Shown in pieces: positions 9,854-18,862 of a stretch of DNA of 64,000 nucleotides. Numbering within the stretch: position 1 is the first letter of the stretch; every line of letters begins with the position of its first letter. The translations under genes and the position numbers were made by a program. Location of the stretch: NCBI RefSeq assembly GCF_000307855.1, contig NZ_AJLR01000146.1:1-64000 (forward strand), read 5' to 3'. The notes under the pieces were generated by a model, which saw nothing but the letters and a program-made list of their open reading frames with translations, made no database searches and was not told the origin of the DNA. The stretch is from Schinkia azotoformans LMG 9581. Lineage in GTDB: Bacteria > Bacillota > Bacilli > Bacillales > Bacillaceae_J.

Positions 9854-10624
9854 TTGGGAGTTCTAGAAATAAAAGACGTAACATTACGGTTTGGGGGCGT
9901 ACTTGCCCTTGATCACGTTAGTTATGTTGTAAACAAAGGGGAAATCTTTTCATTAATAGGACCTAACGGGGCTGGGAAAACAAGTATGCTGAATTGTATC
10001 AGCGGCTTATACCATCCGACTGAGGGGTCGGTCATTTTTAATGGGGAAAAAATCAATCACTTAAAGCCTCACAAAAGAGCGGCCCTTGGTTTTGCCAGGG
10101 CGTTTCAAAACATTGAGCTGTTCCCACATTTATCTGTATTGGATAATTTAATGCTTGGAAGGCATGTCAGAATGAAAACTGGACTCTTGGCAAGCGGGTT
10201 TTATTGGGGAAAGGCACAGCGTGAGGAAGTAGAGCACCGCAGGAAAGTAGAGGATGTTATCGATTTTTTAGAGATAGAAGATATTCGAAACATACCGGTA
10301 GGGACACTTTCCTATGGTCTGCAAAAACGGGTTGAAATGGGTCGAGCCCTAGCGCTGGAACCGGAGCTATTGTTGTTAGATGAACCAATGGCAGGTATGA
10401 ATACGGAAGAAAAGGAAGACATGGCTCGTTATATCATTGACATACATGAAGAGATGAAAACTACGATCATCTTAATAGAGCACGATATGGGTGTCGTAAT
10501 GGATTTATCAGATCATATTGCAGTACTTGATTTTGGAAAGCTAATTGCCTATGGAACTCCAACTGAAGTTCAGAATAATCCTAAAGTGATAGAAGCCTAT
10601 CTTGGTGAAGAGAAAGTAGGATAA
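9854..10624 (+). CDS. livG: LIV-type ABC transporter ATP-binding protein (LivG-like)
   Basis: First ATPase of a branched-chain-amino-acid-type (HAAT) importer. The 256-aa protein has Walker A GPNGAGKTS near residue 36, an unusual signature LSYGLQKRVEMGRAL near residue 152, and Walker B LLLDEPMAGMN. The RAFQNIELF segment and the short C-terminus ending soon after 'VIEAYLG' are typical of LivG. The start is TTG 9854, directly behind AGGAGGGGG; a longer frame from 9797 has no ribosome binding site. It is the first gene of an operon running to 17860. The acyl-CoA ligases in the operon suggest that the cargo is an organic acid rather than leucine, which is an inference. Confidence 0.85.
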   Translation: MGVLEIKDVTLRFGGVLALDHVSYVVNKGEIFSLIGPNGAGKTSMLNCISGLYHPTEGSVIFNGEKINHLKPHKRAALGFARAFQNIELFPHLSVLDNLMLGRHVRMKTGLLASGFYWGKAQREEVEHRRKVEDVIDFLEIEDIRNIPVGTLSYGLQKRVEMGRALALEPELLLLDEPMAGMNTEEKEDMARYIIDIHEEMKTTIILIEHDMGVVMDLSDHIAVLDFGKLIAYGTPTEVQNNPKVIEAYLGEEKVG

Positions 10625-10637
10625 GGGGGGAGATTGA

Positions 10638-12551
10638 ATGATAAATCTGACATTTCCTCAGGCTCTAGTAGAAAGGGCAAGGAAAGAAGGGGCAAAAGTT
10701 GCTTTACGTGAAAAAGACTTTGGTATTTGGAATGAATACACGTACTTGAACTATCTTGAGCAGGTGAAGCAATTTGCACTGGGCCTTTCAGAATTAGGTT
10801 TAAGAAGAGGCGATAAGTTGGCTATTATTGGCGACAATCGGCCAGAGTGGGTCATAAGTGAAATAGCCACGCAAAGCTTAGGCGGGGTCTCGGTTGGAAT
10901 CTATCAAGAGTCACTCCCGAACGAAATCAGCTATATTATCGATAATTCTGATGCCTGTATTGTTGTTGTGGAAGATCAAGAGCAGGTTGATAAGTTATTA
11001 GAAATCAAGCAAGAAATTCCAAAGGTTAGATGGATTATCTATTATGATGATCGTGGAATGAGAGATTACAACGATCCTAATCTATTATTTTTTAAAGATG
11101 TCCAATCTATTGGTAAAAAGGTAAACGAAATAGATCCCAAACTATTTGAACAAGAGCTTGAAAAGGGCAAATATGAGGATGTTGCAATCTTATCCTATAC
11201 GTCCGGAACAACAGGAAATCCAAAAGGAACGATGCTAACCTATCAAAATTTATTTGATATGGCAAAAAATCTTTCAAGTATTGATCCATTGGAAGGAAAT
11301 GATCAATATCTTTCGTTTCTCCCGCTGGCATGGATCGGGGAACAAATGATGTCAATAGCACTTGGACTTTATAACGGTCTAACCATAAACTTTCCAGAAG
11401 AACCTTCGACTGTTTTACAAAATATTAGGGAAATTGGCCCTCATGTCATGTTTTCGCCTCCAAGAATTTATGAAGATATGCTTTCAAGATTTCAAGTGAA
11501 AATTCAAGATGCAAGCTGGCTCAAACGCAAAATATATGAATGGTGTAAGCCTATTGGTGAGAGAGTGGCCGATGCCCATTTAAACAATAAAACTATAAGC
11601 ACCGGAACGAAAATAATGTATAATCTCGCGGACTATCTAATGTTTAGTGCAATTCGGGATCATTTAGGGTTATTAAGAATAAAGCGTGCCTATACAGGTG
11701 GTGCTCCGCTTGGTCCGGACGTATTCCGCTTTTTCCATAGTATCGGTGTAAATGTAAAGAGCATTTATGGACAAACTGAGGTTTCCGGTATTTCTATCGT
11801 TCATCGTGACGGTGATATAAAAATAGACAGCGTCGGTGTTGCTTTACCAGGCACAATGGTGAAGATTTCTGAAGAAGGAGAAATACTAATTAAAAGTACT
11901 AGTGTTTGTAAAGGCTACTATAAAAATGAACAGTCGACAAAAGAAACAATTGAAGACGGTTGGTTGCGTACTGGAGATGCAGGCAGTCTGGATGAAAGTG
12001 GTCATCTGTACATCATTGACCGGGTAAAAGATGTAATCCGCCTGCAAACAGGAGAAATGTTCTCACCGCAATTTATCGAGAATAAATTAAAGTTTAGTCA
12101 ATATATTAAAGAGGCTGTTGCGATTGGACGTGGAAGACCATATGTTGTTGCGATGATCAATATTGATATGGAAAATGTCGGCCGCTGGGCAGAGAAAAAC
12201 CAGATTACGTATACAACGTACACGGATCTATCATCAAAGGAAGCGGTCCTTGACCTCATTCAGGAACAGGTGAATGAAGTGAACAAAGCCTTACCTGAAA
12301 AAGCTCGAGTCAAGAAATTTGTTCTCCTTTACAAAGAATTAGATGCAGATGATGAGGAATTGACTCGTACCAAGAAGGTGCGCCGCCAATTTGTCGCTAA
12401 AAAATATGAGGATCTCATCGAAGGGTTGTATTCAGAGAATGAAAAAATTGATGTTCAAGGATTAATTAAATATCGGGATGGAAAACAACAAACCATTCGT
12501 ACAACCTTACAGGTCATCTCATTATGGGAAGAAGAGGTGGGGATTGCATGA
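10638..12551 (+). CDS. Long-chain-type acyl-CoA synthetase (AMP-forming)
   Basis: A 637-aa ANL-superfamily ligase of the FadD15/ACSL type. It forms an acyl-AMP and then an acyl-CoA. The P-loop is YTSGTTGNPKGTM near residue 187, followed by the YTGGAPLGPD and YGQTEVSG segments and a hinge at DRVKDVIRLQTGE. ATG 10638 follows AAGGGGGGAG. It is embedded between the LivG-like and LivH-like genes and its stop overlaps the livH start (ATGA). That tight coupling suggests it activates what the transporter brings in. Substrate chain length cannot be read from the sequence. Confidence 0.85.
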   Translation: MINLTFPQALVERARKEGAKVALREKDFGIWNEYTYLNYLEQVKQFALGLSELGLRRGDKLAIIGDNRPEWVISEIATQSLGGVSVGIYQESLPNEISYIIDNSDACIVVVEDQEQVDKLLEIKQEIPKVRWIIYYDDRGMRDYNDPNLLFFKDVQSIGKKVNEIDPKLFEQELEKGKYEDVAILSYTSGTTGNPKGTMLTYQNLFDMAKNLSSIDPLEGNDQYLSFLPLAWIGEQMMSIALGLYNGLTINFPEEPSTVLQNIREIGPHVMFSPPRIYEDMLSRFQVKIQDASWLKRKIYEWCKPIGERVADAHLNNKTISTGTKIMYNLADYLMFSAIRDHLGLLRIKRAYTGGAPLGPDVFRFFHSIGVNVKSIYGQTEVSGISIVHRDGDIKIDSVGVALPGTMVKISEEGEILIKSTSVCKGYYKNEQSTKETIEDGWLRTGDAGSLDESGHLYIIDRVKDVIRLQTGEMFSPQFIENKLKFSQYIKEAVAIGRGRPYVVAMINIDMENVGRWAEKNQITYTTYTDLSSKEAVLDLIQEQVNEVNKALPEKARVKKFVLLYKELDADDEELTRTKKVRRQFVAKKYEDLIEGLYSENEKIDVQGLIKYRDGKQQTIRTTLQVISLWEEEVGIA

Positions 12552-13432
12552 CGTTCTTTCTGCAAATGCTAGTGACGGGAATTGTTATTGGCAGTGTTTA
12601 TGCCTTGGTTGCACTAGGATTTGTCTTAATCTACAAATCTAGTGATGCGATCAATTTTGCTCAAGGGGAGTTTTTGCTTGTTGGTACATATGTGTGTTTG
12701 ACACTCGTATCAAGCTATCATATCCCATTTATTCCAGCACTGATCATTACCCTTCTATTTAGTGCAGTACTAGGGTTGGTCATCGAGCGGATTGTCTTAA
12801 GGCCTTTCATAGGGGAGCCGGTTATTTCCTTAATCATGGCAACTATTGGTTTATCAAGCGTTTTGTTAGGGATTGTTCATATTATCTGGGGTCATGAAAC
12901 GAAAGTATTTCCTAGCATTTTTTCCGAAACACCTGTAAAACTTGGCAGTGTTGTAGTAGCACCTGTTTATTTATGGTCGCTTGCGATTGTTATTGTCATG
13001 CTTTTACTATTCACCCTATTTTTCAAATATTCTAAGATGGGGATTGCGATGCGGGCAACAGCAGATGATCAACAAGCAGCAATGTCCATGGGGATCAGCG
13101 TTAAGGTTATCTTTGCCTGTGCATGGGCGATAGCTGCCATCGTATCAGCAGTTGGCGGGGTTTTAATCGGGAATATTAATGGGGTAAACTCTTCCCTCGC
13201 TTTTATTGGCTTAAAAGTACTTCCGGTAGCAATTCTTGGTGGTCTTGATAGTATCCCTGGAGCCATTATCGGTGGAGTTATCATTGGCGTAGTTGAAAGT
13301 ATGACAGGTGGTTATCTTGATCCTCTAGTAGGTGGGGGATTAAAAGAAGTCATGCCATTTATCATCCTTGTACTCATTTTAATGTTTAAGCCATATGGAT
13401 TATTTGGCAAAAAAGAAATAGAGAGGGTGTAA
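12548..13432 (+). CDS. livH: LIV-type ABC transporter permease (LivH-like)
   Basis: First permease of the importer: 294 aa, very hydrophobic, about eight membrane segments. It has the LivH hallmarks 'GSVYALVALGFVLIYK' near the N-terminus and 'AINFAQGEF' near residue 40. ATG 12548 overlaps the preceding stop by 4 bp and follows a GAGGTGGGG site. It should pair with the LivM-like subunit encoded four bases downstream. Confidence 0.87.
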   Translation: MTFFLQMLVTGIVIGSVYALVALGFVLIYKSSDAINFAQGEFLLVGTYVCLTLVSSYHIPFIPALIITLLFSAVLGLVIERIVLRPFIGEPVISLIMATIGLSSVLLGIVHIIWGHETKVFPSIFSETPVKLGSVVVAPVYLWSLAIVIVMLLLFTLFFKYSKMGIAMRATADDQQAAMSMGISVKVIFACAWAIAAIVSAVGGVLIGNINGVNSSLAFIGLKVLPVAILGGLDSIPGAIIGGVIIGVVESMTGGYLDPLVGGGLKEVMPFIILVLILMFKPYGLFGKKEIERV

Positions 13433-13435
13433 GAA

Positions 13436-14497
13436 TTGAGAAATCCATTTGTCATGGACTGTGGTGAATTCCATGTGAACTATAAGCAAGATATGGCGAT
13501 TTGGAAAATATCGCGGGTGCGGATGCGTATTTTGGCCATTGTTATTCTGTTCGCGATTTTCCCGTTATTTGCTTCCGACTATATTGTTGGCCTCGCGTCA
13601 CTATGTGGGATAGCAGCAATCGGTGCGATTGGACTTAATATTTTAACGGGCTTTACAGGCCAGATTTCGATTGGTGTGGGTGCCTTTCTTGGGGTTGGTG
13701 GTTATACATCTGCGATTTTGACTACTAAGATTGGCTTAAGCTTTTGGGTTGCGATGCCGGTTGCAGGAGTCATTACGGCCTTGATAGGTGCCCTATTTGG
13801 AATCCCATCACTCCGTTTAAAAGGACTTTATCTGGCGATTGCAACACTCGCGGCACAGGTCATCATCTTGTTTGTCATTTCCAGATGGGATTCCTTAACA
13901 GGGGGTACAGCGGGTCTTGTCTTAAACCGGCCGGAAATTGGCAGTTTCTCTTTTTATAGTGAAACGAGCTACTATTATTTAATGTTTGTAATCTTAGTAG
14001 CTACTGTTCTATTTTCACTCAATTTGTTTAGGTCAAGGGTTGGACGCGCTTTTATAGCCGTACGTGACCGCGATGTGGCTGCTGAGGTTATTGGCATTGA
14101 TTTATTCAAATATAAAGTGCTGGCGTTTTTCGTTAGCTCCTTTTTCGTAGGAATTGCCGGAGCCTTATTAGGCCATTACATGATGGTGGTTAGCCCGGAA
14201 CTATATAGTACAACTGTTTCAATTGAATATTTAGCGATGATTTTAGTTGGGGGTCTTGGCAGTGTATTTGGTTCCATTTATGGAGCAGTCTTTATTACAC
14301 TCCTACCGGTTGTCCTTCGTTCTGTGATTGAGGTGTTTAGTGGTATTTTTCCAGATTTAGCTGACGTCTTAAATGGTCTAAAGGAAGTTGTTTTCGGTTT
14401 GGTGATTATTATTTTCTTAATTTACGAGCCACAAGGATTGGCGAAAATATGGCAGAACATTAAGGATTATTTTAAATTGTGGCCATTTTCGTATTGA
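13436..14497 (+). CDS. livM: LIV-type ABC transporter permease (LivM-like)
   Basis: Second permease, 353 aa, with about nine or ten membrane segments and the typical LivM stretches 'GLNILTGFTGQISIG' and 'GLYLAIATLAAQ'. The polar N-terminus (about 25 residues) before the first membrane segment is longer than usual, so an internal start such as the ATG of 'MAIWKIS' is possible. I kept TTG 13436 because GAGAGGGTG precedes it. It forms the membrane channel with the LivH-like protein. Confidence 0.85.
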   Translation: MRNPFVMDCGEFHVNYKQDMAIWKISRVRMRILAIVILFAIFPLFASDYIVGLASLCGIAAIGAIGLNILTGFTGQISIGVGAFLGVGGYTSAILTTKIGLSFWVAMPVAGVITALIGALFGIPSLRLKGLYLAIATLAAQVIILFVISRWDSLTGGTAGLVLNRPEIGSFSFYSETSYYYLMFVILVATVLFSLNLFRSRVGRAFIAVRDRDVAAEVIGIDLFKYKVLAFFVSSFFVGIAGALLGHYMMVVSPELYSTTVSIEYLAMILVGGLGSVFGSIYGAVFITLLPVVLRSVIEVFSGIFPDLADVLNGLKEVVFGLVIIIFLIYEPQGLAKIWQNIKDYFKLWPFSY

Positions 14498-14523
14498 TTG
14501 ATTTTTCTTAAAACGGGGGTAAC

Positions 14524-14556
14524 CGATAAGTGGAAAATACAAAAAAACGCTTATCG
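14524..14556 (+). other. Hairpin in the livM-receptor gene spacer
   Basis: CGATAAGTG can pair with CGCTTATCG (9 bp, one G-U) around a 15-base loop. No T tract follows, so it is not a terminator. It sits 46 bp before the receptor gene start, and such a stem may protect the receptor-encoding part of the mRNA; this is inference. Confidence 0.4.
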
Positions 14557-14601
14557 TTATTTCAATAGCATAGTAATTTTTTAGAAAAAAGGGGGAGCAG
14601 T

Positions 14602-15846
14602 ATGAAGAAGTTTTGGTCGCTTGTTTTGATGGCAGTATTGGCAATTGGAATGTTAGTTGGATGTTCAGGTGGGGGGCAGAAAGCATCTCAAACGGCAGCA
14701 ACCAACAAAAATGAAGGGGAAGCAAAGTCCGAGGAAACAGCAATATCCGCGGAAGAAATAAAAGGAACAATCAAGGTTGGAGGCCTTTTTGATTTAACCG
14801 GTGGAACTGGTGACGTTGGAACCCCATATGCAGAAGGGGAGAAAGCCTATTTTGAATACTTAGCAACACAGGGTCCTGTAAATGGCTACAAATTAGAATT
14901 AATTGGGGATGATTATGCATACAAAATTCCTGAAGCAACAAAGCTTTATCAAAAATTAAAATCTAAAGATCAAGTAGCTGCGATTCTTGGCTGGGGTACT
15001 GGAGATACAGAGGCACTACGTCAACTAGTGGCTGCTGATAAGCTTCCATTTATTTCAGCTTCCTATTCTGAGAATCTAAAAAATATGGATGAGAGCCCAT
15101 ACAATTTTTTATCAGCTGCGTCCTACTCTGACCAAGCTCGCTCAGCGTTAAAGTGGATTAAAGATAATCACACTGCAGGAACACCAACAGTAGCCTTACT
15201 TTATAATGATACAGCCTTTGGTAAGTCTCCAATTCAAGATGCTAAAGATTTTGCTGCAGAAATTGGGATAGAAGTTGTTGATGAACAAATCGTTGACCTG
15301 AAAGCGTTAGATGCAACACCTCAATTACTAAATATGCAAAAGAAAAATCCGGATTATGCAATTATCCAAGAAACTTGGGGCGCAACAGCAACAATTCTGA
15401 AAGATGCTAAAAAGCTAGGTATTACTACACAGTTTATTGGCTTAAACTGGGCAACAGGTGAAGGCTTGCTACCTATCACAGGTGACGCTGCTGAAGGCTT
15501 TATCGGTGTCGTAACCCATGCATTCCCTTATGAAGATCTTCCAGGTTTAGCAGAAATTAAAACTTTCCTTGAAAGTAAAGGCGAAAAACTTGAAGACAAG
15601 AACCAAAAATTCGTTCAAGGATGGGTTGCTGCAAAAATCATGGTTGAAGGTATCAGACTTGCAGACGATCCAACTACTGGTGAAGGAATTCGCGCTGGGT
15701 TAGAAAAAATCAATAACTTGGATTTACAAGGTCTGGCAGCACCAGTAACATTCTCTGCTGATAATCACGCTGGAACAAATCAAATCCGCCTTGCTCAAGT
15801 AAAAGACGGAAAGTTTGAAGTAATCACAGATTACATTGGCCATTAA
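14602..15846 (+). CDS. ABC transporter substrate-binding lipoprotein, LivJ/LivK family
   Basis: Extracytoplasmic receptor of the importer, 414 aa. It has a lipoprotein signal peptide with lipobox LVGC (Cys21), a low-complexity linker (residues 24-50), then a periplasmic-binding-protein type 1 fold with 'GGLFDLTGGTGDVG' at the start of the mature domain. Receptors of this family bind branched amino acids, amides, phenylacetate-like aromatics or short organic acids. The neighbouring CoA ligases favour an acid. ATG 14602 follows AAAGGGGGAG. Confidence 0.85.
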   Translation: MKKFWSLVLMAVLAIGMLVGCSGGGQKASQTAATNKNEGEAKSEETAISAEEIKGTIKVGGLFDLTGGTGDVGTPYAEGEKAYFEYLATQGPVNGYKLELIGDDYAYKIPEATKLYQKLKSKDQVAAILGWGTGDTEALRQLVAADKLPFISASYSENLKNMDESPYNFLSAASYSDQARSALKWIKDNHTAGTPTVALLYNDTAFGKSPIQDAKDFAAEIGIEVVDEQIVDLKALDATPQLLNMQKKNPDYAIIQETWGATATILKDAKKLGITTQFIGLNWATGEGLLPITGDAAEGFIGVVTHAFPYEDLPGLAEIKTFLESKGEKLEDKNQKFVQGWVAAKIMVEGIRLADDPTTGEGIRAGLEKINNLDLQGLAAPVTFSADNHAGTNQIRLAQVKDGKFEVITDYIGH

Positions 15847-15858
15847 TACAAAAAATGA

Positions 15859-15888
15859 GGGTGTTTCTAATGGGAACACCCTTCTTTT
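15859..15888 (+). terminator. Intra-operon hairpin, probably a partial terminator
   Basis: GGGTGTT pairs with AACACCC around a 9-base loop, followed by TTCTTTT. The next gene begins 18 bases later with its own strong ribosome binding site and no obvious promoter. The hairpin probably reduces rather than stops transcription, lowering ATPase relative to receptor. Confidence 0.6.
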
Positions 15889-15905
15889 AAGATGGGAGGT
15901 TAAAT

Positions 15906-16694
15906 ATGCTCACTCTAAATAACGTTGAAGTTATGTACGATAAAGTCATTCTTGTTCTTAAAGGGATGTCAATGGTCATTCCTGAAGGAAAGATCGTTGC
16001 CTTATTAGGAAGTAATGGTGCAGGAAAAACTACAACTCTTAAAGCTATTTCCGGCTTATTAAAAAGTGAACGTGGAGAAGTTACCGACGGGCAAATTAAT
16101 TTAAGCGGAGAAAGAATTGATGAAAATAGTGCCGAAACGATTGTTAAAAAAGGGATCTTTCAATGTATGGAAGGGCGGCGTGTTTTTAAACATTTAACTG
16201 TTGAAGATAATTTAATTGCTGGTGCCCATACAAGGAAGGACAGAAAAAATTTAAAAGAAGATATTAAAAAGGTGTATCATTATTTTCCAAAGCTTGAAAT
16301 GTTAAAGCACGCCCAAGCAGGCTATCTTTCTGGTGGAGAGCAACAGATGCTTGCGATCGGTAGAGGACTGATGGCGAAGCCAAAGCTCCTTCTATTAGAT
16401 GAGCCATCCCTTGGGATCGCACCTTTACTAGTTAAAGAGATTTTCAGTATCATTAAACAAATTAATAAAGAGGAAGGTACCACTATTCTTGTGGTGGAAC
16501 AAAATGCGAATATCGCCCTTTCGATTGCGGACTATGGCTATATTATGGAAAACGGCAGAATTGTATTGGATGGTCCTGTTGACAAGCTTCTATCCAATGA
16601 AGATGTACGAGAATTTTACCTTGGTTTAAGTGATAAAGGCAGAAAAAGTTATCGTGATTTAAAGTCATATAAACGGAGAAAGCGGTGGTTGTAA
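15906..16694 (+). CDS. livF: LIV-type ABC transporter ATP-binding protein (LivF-like)
   Basis: Second ATPase of the importer, 262 aa. Walker A GSNGAGKTT is near residue 35, the signature LSGGEQQMLAIGR near residue 141 and Walker B LLLDEPSLGIAP follows. The QCMEGRRVF segment is typical of LivF. The C-terminus carries an extra basic tail (about 20 residues, rich in K and R) beyond the usual end of LivF proteins. ATG 15906 follows GGGAGG. Its stop overlaps the next start (TAATG). Confidence 0.87.
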   Translation: MLTLNNVEVMYDKVILVLKGMSMVIPEGKIVALLGSNGAGKTTTLKAISGLLKSERGEVTDGQINLSGERIDENSAETIVKKGIFQCMEGRRVFKHLTVEDNLIAGAHTRKDRKNLKEDIKKVYHYFPKLEMLKHAQAGYLSGGEQQMLAIGRGLMAKPKLLLLDEPSLGIAPLLVKEIFSIIKQINKEEGTTILVVEQNANIALSIADYGYIMENGRIVLDGPVDKLLSNEDVREFYLGLSDKGRKSYRDLKSYKRRKRWL

Positions 16695-17860
16695 TGATCG
16701 AATTACAAAATATTATTCAACATGCCTATAAAAATTCGGACGACTTTAGAAATCGTATGATTGCAGCTAATTTAGAGCCACGAGACATAGAGGCAAGGGA
16801 AGACCTTTGTAAACTCCCCGTCTTAAAAAAAGAGGACTTGCCGACCCTTCAAAAGGAATTCTCCCCATTCGGCGGAATGACAACAATGGAAGCATCGAAA
16901 ATGGTGAGAATCTTTATGTCACCGGGTCCCATTTATGATCCCCAATCGATTGAGGGTGATAATTGGAGATTCTCTGAAGCTTTAGAAGCTGCAAACTTTA
17001 ACGAAAATGATATTGTTCAAAATACATTTTCCTACCATTTATCACCGGCAGGTTTTATGTTTGATGGTGCCCTACGGAGATTAGGTGCTACCGTTATTCC
17101 CGCTGGAACAGGAAACACGGAACTGCAAATTCAGGTTATGAAGGACTTAGGAGTAACCGGATATGTCGGGACTCCTAGTTTTTTAACAATATTATTAGAT
17201 GCCGCAGAGGAAAAAGGGTGGAATGTTGGGGATGAATTGAAGCTTTCAAAGGCTTTTTTTACAGCAGAAATGGTCACTGCTGAAATAAAGCAAAGATGTG
17301 ACAAGCTAAATATTTGCGCATATGAAGGATATGGTACAGCTGATTGCGGATTAATTGCCTATCAAGATAAACAGGGCCCAGGATTAAAGCTAACCGAAAC
17401 CGCATTAGTTCAGTTATGTGATCCATTGACAGGGAAAGAGTTGCCACAGGATGGGGGAGAAGGAGAAGTAGTCGTAACATTATTTGATGAAATATATCCG
17501 CTCATAAGATTTGGTACTGGGGACCTATCACGTTGGGTGAAAGGTTTTGAAGGACAAAGATTAGAAGGTGTATTAGGCAGAGTAAGTGATGGGGTAAAGG
17601 TAAAAGGAATGTTTGTCCGTGAAAAGCAACTAACGAATACCATTCAAGAATTAGGCTTTCAAACTTATCAAGCTATCGTTTCAAGGGAAAACAATCAAGA
17701 TCAGATTGAGATCATGATAGAAACTGCTGAATTGATCAATGACCAAATTGTTGCGAAAATTAAAGATATAATACGTGTAACACCTATTGTTAAAGTTCTT
17801 CCCAAAGGCTCCTTAAAACCTGATTCAAAGAAATTAATTGATACTCGAAAGTGGAACTAG
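16694..17860 (+). CDS. Phenylacetate-CoA ligase-like AMP-binding protein
   Basis: A 388-aa ANL-family protein of the PaaK branch, shorter than typical PaaK (about 430 aa). PaaK-like features are 'EGYGTADCGLIAY' near residue 210 and 'IRFGTGDLS' near residue 273, with a short C-terminal ACT-like lid domain. It lacks the classical SGTTGxPK loop; in its place is 'VRIFMSPGPIYDP', so activity is uncertain. ATG 16694 overlaps the livF stop. It is the last gene of the transporter operon, which supports a role in activating, or sensing, an imported aromatic or short-chain acid (inference). Confidence 0.75.
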   Translation: MIELQNIIQHAYKNSDDFRNRMIAANLEPRDIEAREDLCKLPVLKKEDLPTLQKEFSPFGGMTTMEASKMVRIFMSPGPIYDPQSIEGDNWRFSEALEAANFNENDIVQNTFSYHLSPAGFMFDGALRRLGATVIPAGTGNTELQIQVMKDLGVTGYVGTPSFLTILLDAAEEKGWNVGDELKLSKAFFTAEMVTAEIKQRCDKLNICAYEGYGTADCGLIAYQDKQGPGLKLTETALVQLCDPLTGKELPQDGGEGEVVVTLFDEIYPLIRFGTGDLSRWVKGFEGQRLEGVLGRVSDGVKVKGMFVREKQLTNTIQELGFQTYQAIVSRENNQDQIEIMIETAELINDQIVAKIKDIIRVTPIVKVLPKGSLKPDSKKLIDTRKWN

Positions 17861-17893
17861 GTAGGGAAGCAAACAGATGAAGATAGCGAAAAA

Positions 17894-17930
17894 AGAGTGA
17901 AAATCATAAAAGGTTATGATTATTCACTCT
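17894..17930. terminator. Bidirectional terminator between the LIV operon and gerP
   Basis: AGAGTGA plus AATCATAA pairs with TTATGATTATTCACTCT in a long stem around a short loop. A-rich and T-rich flanks let it serve both converging operons. Confidence 0.75.
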
Positions 17931-18149
17931 TTATCCATTTTGTGCATTAGGTTGATCTGCAGCATCAGGGTCAAATGTATTCGTCGCACTTACCCCATTA
18001 TTAGTCACGTTTAAATTTCCTGTGTTACTTCCACCAGATCCGGAATACAATTTGGAAACATTTTTTGGAGAAATATAAAAAGAATCACCGAAATGAACAA
18101 CTCCACTTGCCGTGCCAATATTTATCGGTCCACCAATTACTGAAGGCAT
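17931..18149 (-). CDS. gerPF: Spore germination protein GerPF
   Basis: The last gene of gerPABCDEF, whose products lie in or near the coat/outer cortex and let germinants pass to their receptors. The 72-aa protein starts MPSVIGGPINIG and has the GerPA/PF pattern of 'VVHFGDSFYISPK' followed by a Ser/Gly/Asn-rich middle. The ATG at 18149 has AAGGGTG in front; the frame extends three codons further upstream without support. It is similar to GerPA across its length, as in other Bacillaceae. Confidence 0.9.
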   Translation of the reverse strand: MPSVIGGPINIGTASGVVHFGDSFYISPKNVSKLYSGSGGSNTGNLNVTNNGVSATNTFDPDAADQPNAQNG

Positions 18150-18231
18150 ACTGAACACCCTTTTTAATACTAACTTAGTCCTATTATTAATGTATGGAAA
18201 TTCTGAAAAAAGTGTTCGGGTATTTTGGTTA

Positions 18232-18657
18232 TTAACTTCCAGATAATTGTTGTACCGCCTGCTGTGTCTGAGCTTCTTCCACTTCTTCTTCCTCGATATT
18301 TACTAATTGACGGATATGCTTAATTCTAGATTCTCCCTGAATAGTATTTGTGGATCCAATTTGAATGACACCCGAAACAGAAGCAGCTGTTATGTCTACT
18401 GAATGGACATATATTTTGGGCGATTCATTTATTGTATTTATCTGTATTTGTTCTGTAATAAGCGGTCTTGGTATCGGAGTAGTAAAAACCGGGTAATTAA
18501 AATGCCCTTCATTTCCAAAAAATATTTCTTGTTCCCGTTGGACGGCTAGTGCTAAAGAGTAAGGAAGAATTTGATTTGAATCTCCGACCTCAAGGATAGA
18601 ACTGTAGGATAGAGTACGTAGTTTAAACTTATCAACAATGGAAAGTCTGTATTTCAA
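18232..18657 (-). CDS. gerPE: Spore germination protein GerPE
   Basis: GerPE of the gerP operon, 141 aa from TTG 18657, which has AGGAAG eight bases upstream. Starting further upstream would lengthen it by ten residues and overlap gerPD. Family landmarks are 'LSYSSILEVGD', 'ALAVQREQEIFFGNEGHF', 'PIPRP' and the end 'SRIKHIRQLV', all close to B. subtilis GerPE as I recall it. The C-terminus has an added acidic/Gln-rich tail. Confidence 0.9.
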   Translation of the reverse strand: MKYRLSIVDKFKLRTLSYSSILEVGDSNQILPYSLALAVQREQEIFFGNEGHFNYPVFTTPIPRPLITEQIQINTINESPKIYVHSVDITAASVSGVIQIGSTNTIQGESRIKHIRQLVNIEEEEVEEAQTQQAVQQLSGS

Positions 18658-18679
18658 TATATCACTTCCTAGTAACTTC

Positions 18680-18862
18680 CTAGCCAAGCGGATTTAATGG
18701 AACAAACGGGCCGATTATTAATGATTCTGGAGGTGTGTCAAAGGCTGATACCATTGAAATTGTATTGGTATCACCTACAAGGAACACCGAAGAGGTGGAA
18801 ACCCCGATGATTTTAATGTCACCGACACATACTTCACGATTTATTACGGTATAATTAATCAT
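18680..18862 (-). CDS. gerPD: Spore germination protein GerPD
   Basis: A 60-aa GerPD. It contains the short 'STSSVFLVGDTN' module shared with GerPB and GerPE. Its ATG overlaps the gerPC stop by one base (TAATG read on the minus strand), showing translational coupling. Confidence 0.88.
   Translation of the reverse strand: MINYTVINREVCVGDIKIIGVSTSSVFLVGDTNTISMVSAFDTPPESLIIGPFVPLNPLG

Noticed and set aside
18658-18687. Longer GerPE start overlapping gerPD
   Set aside because: No ribosome binding site, and the shorter TTG start agrees with the family's N-terminus.
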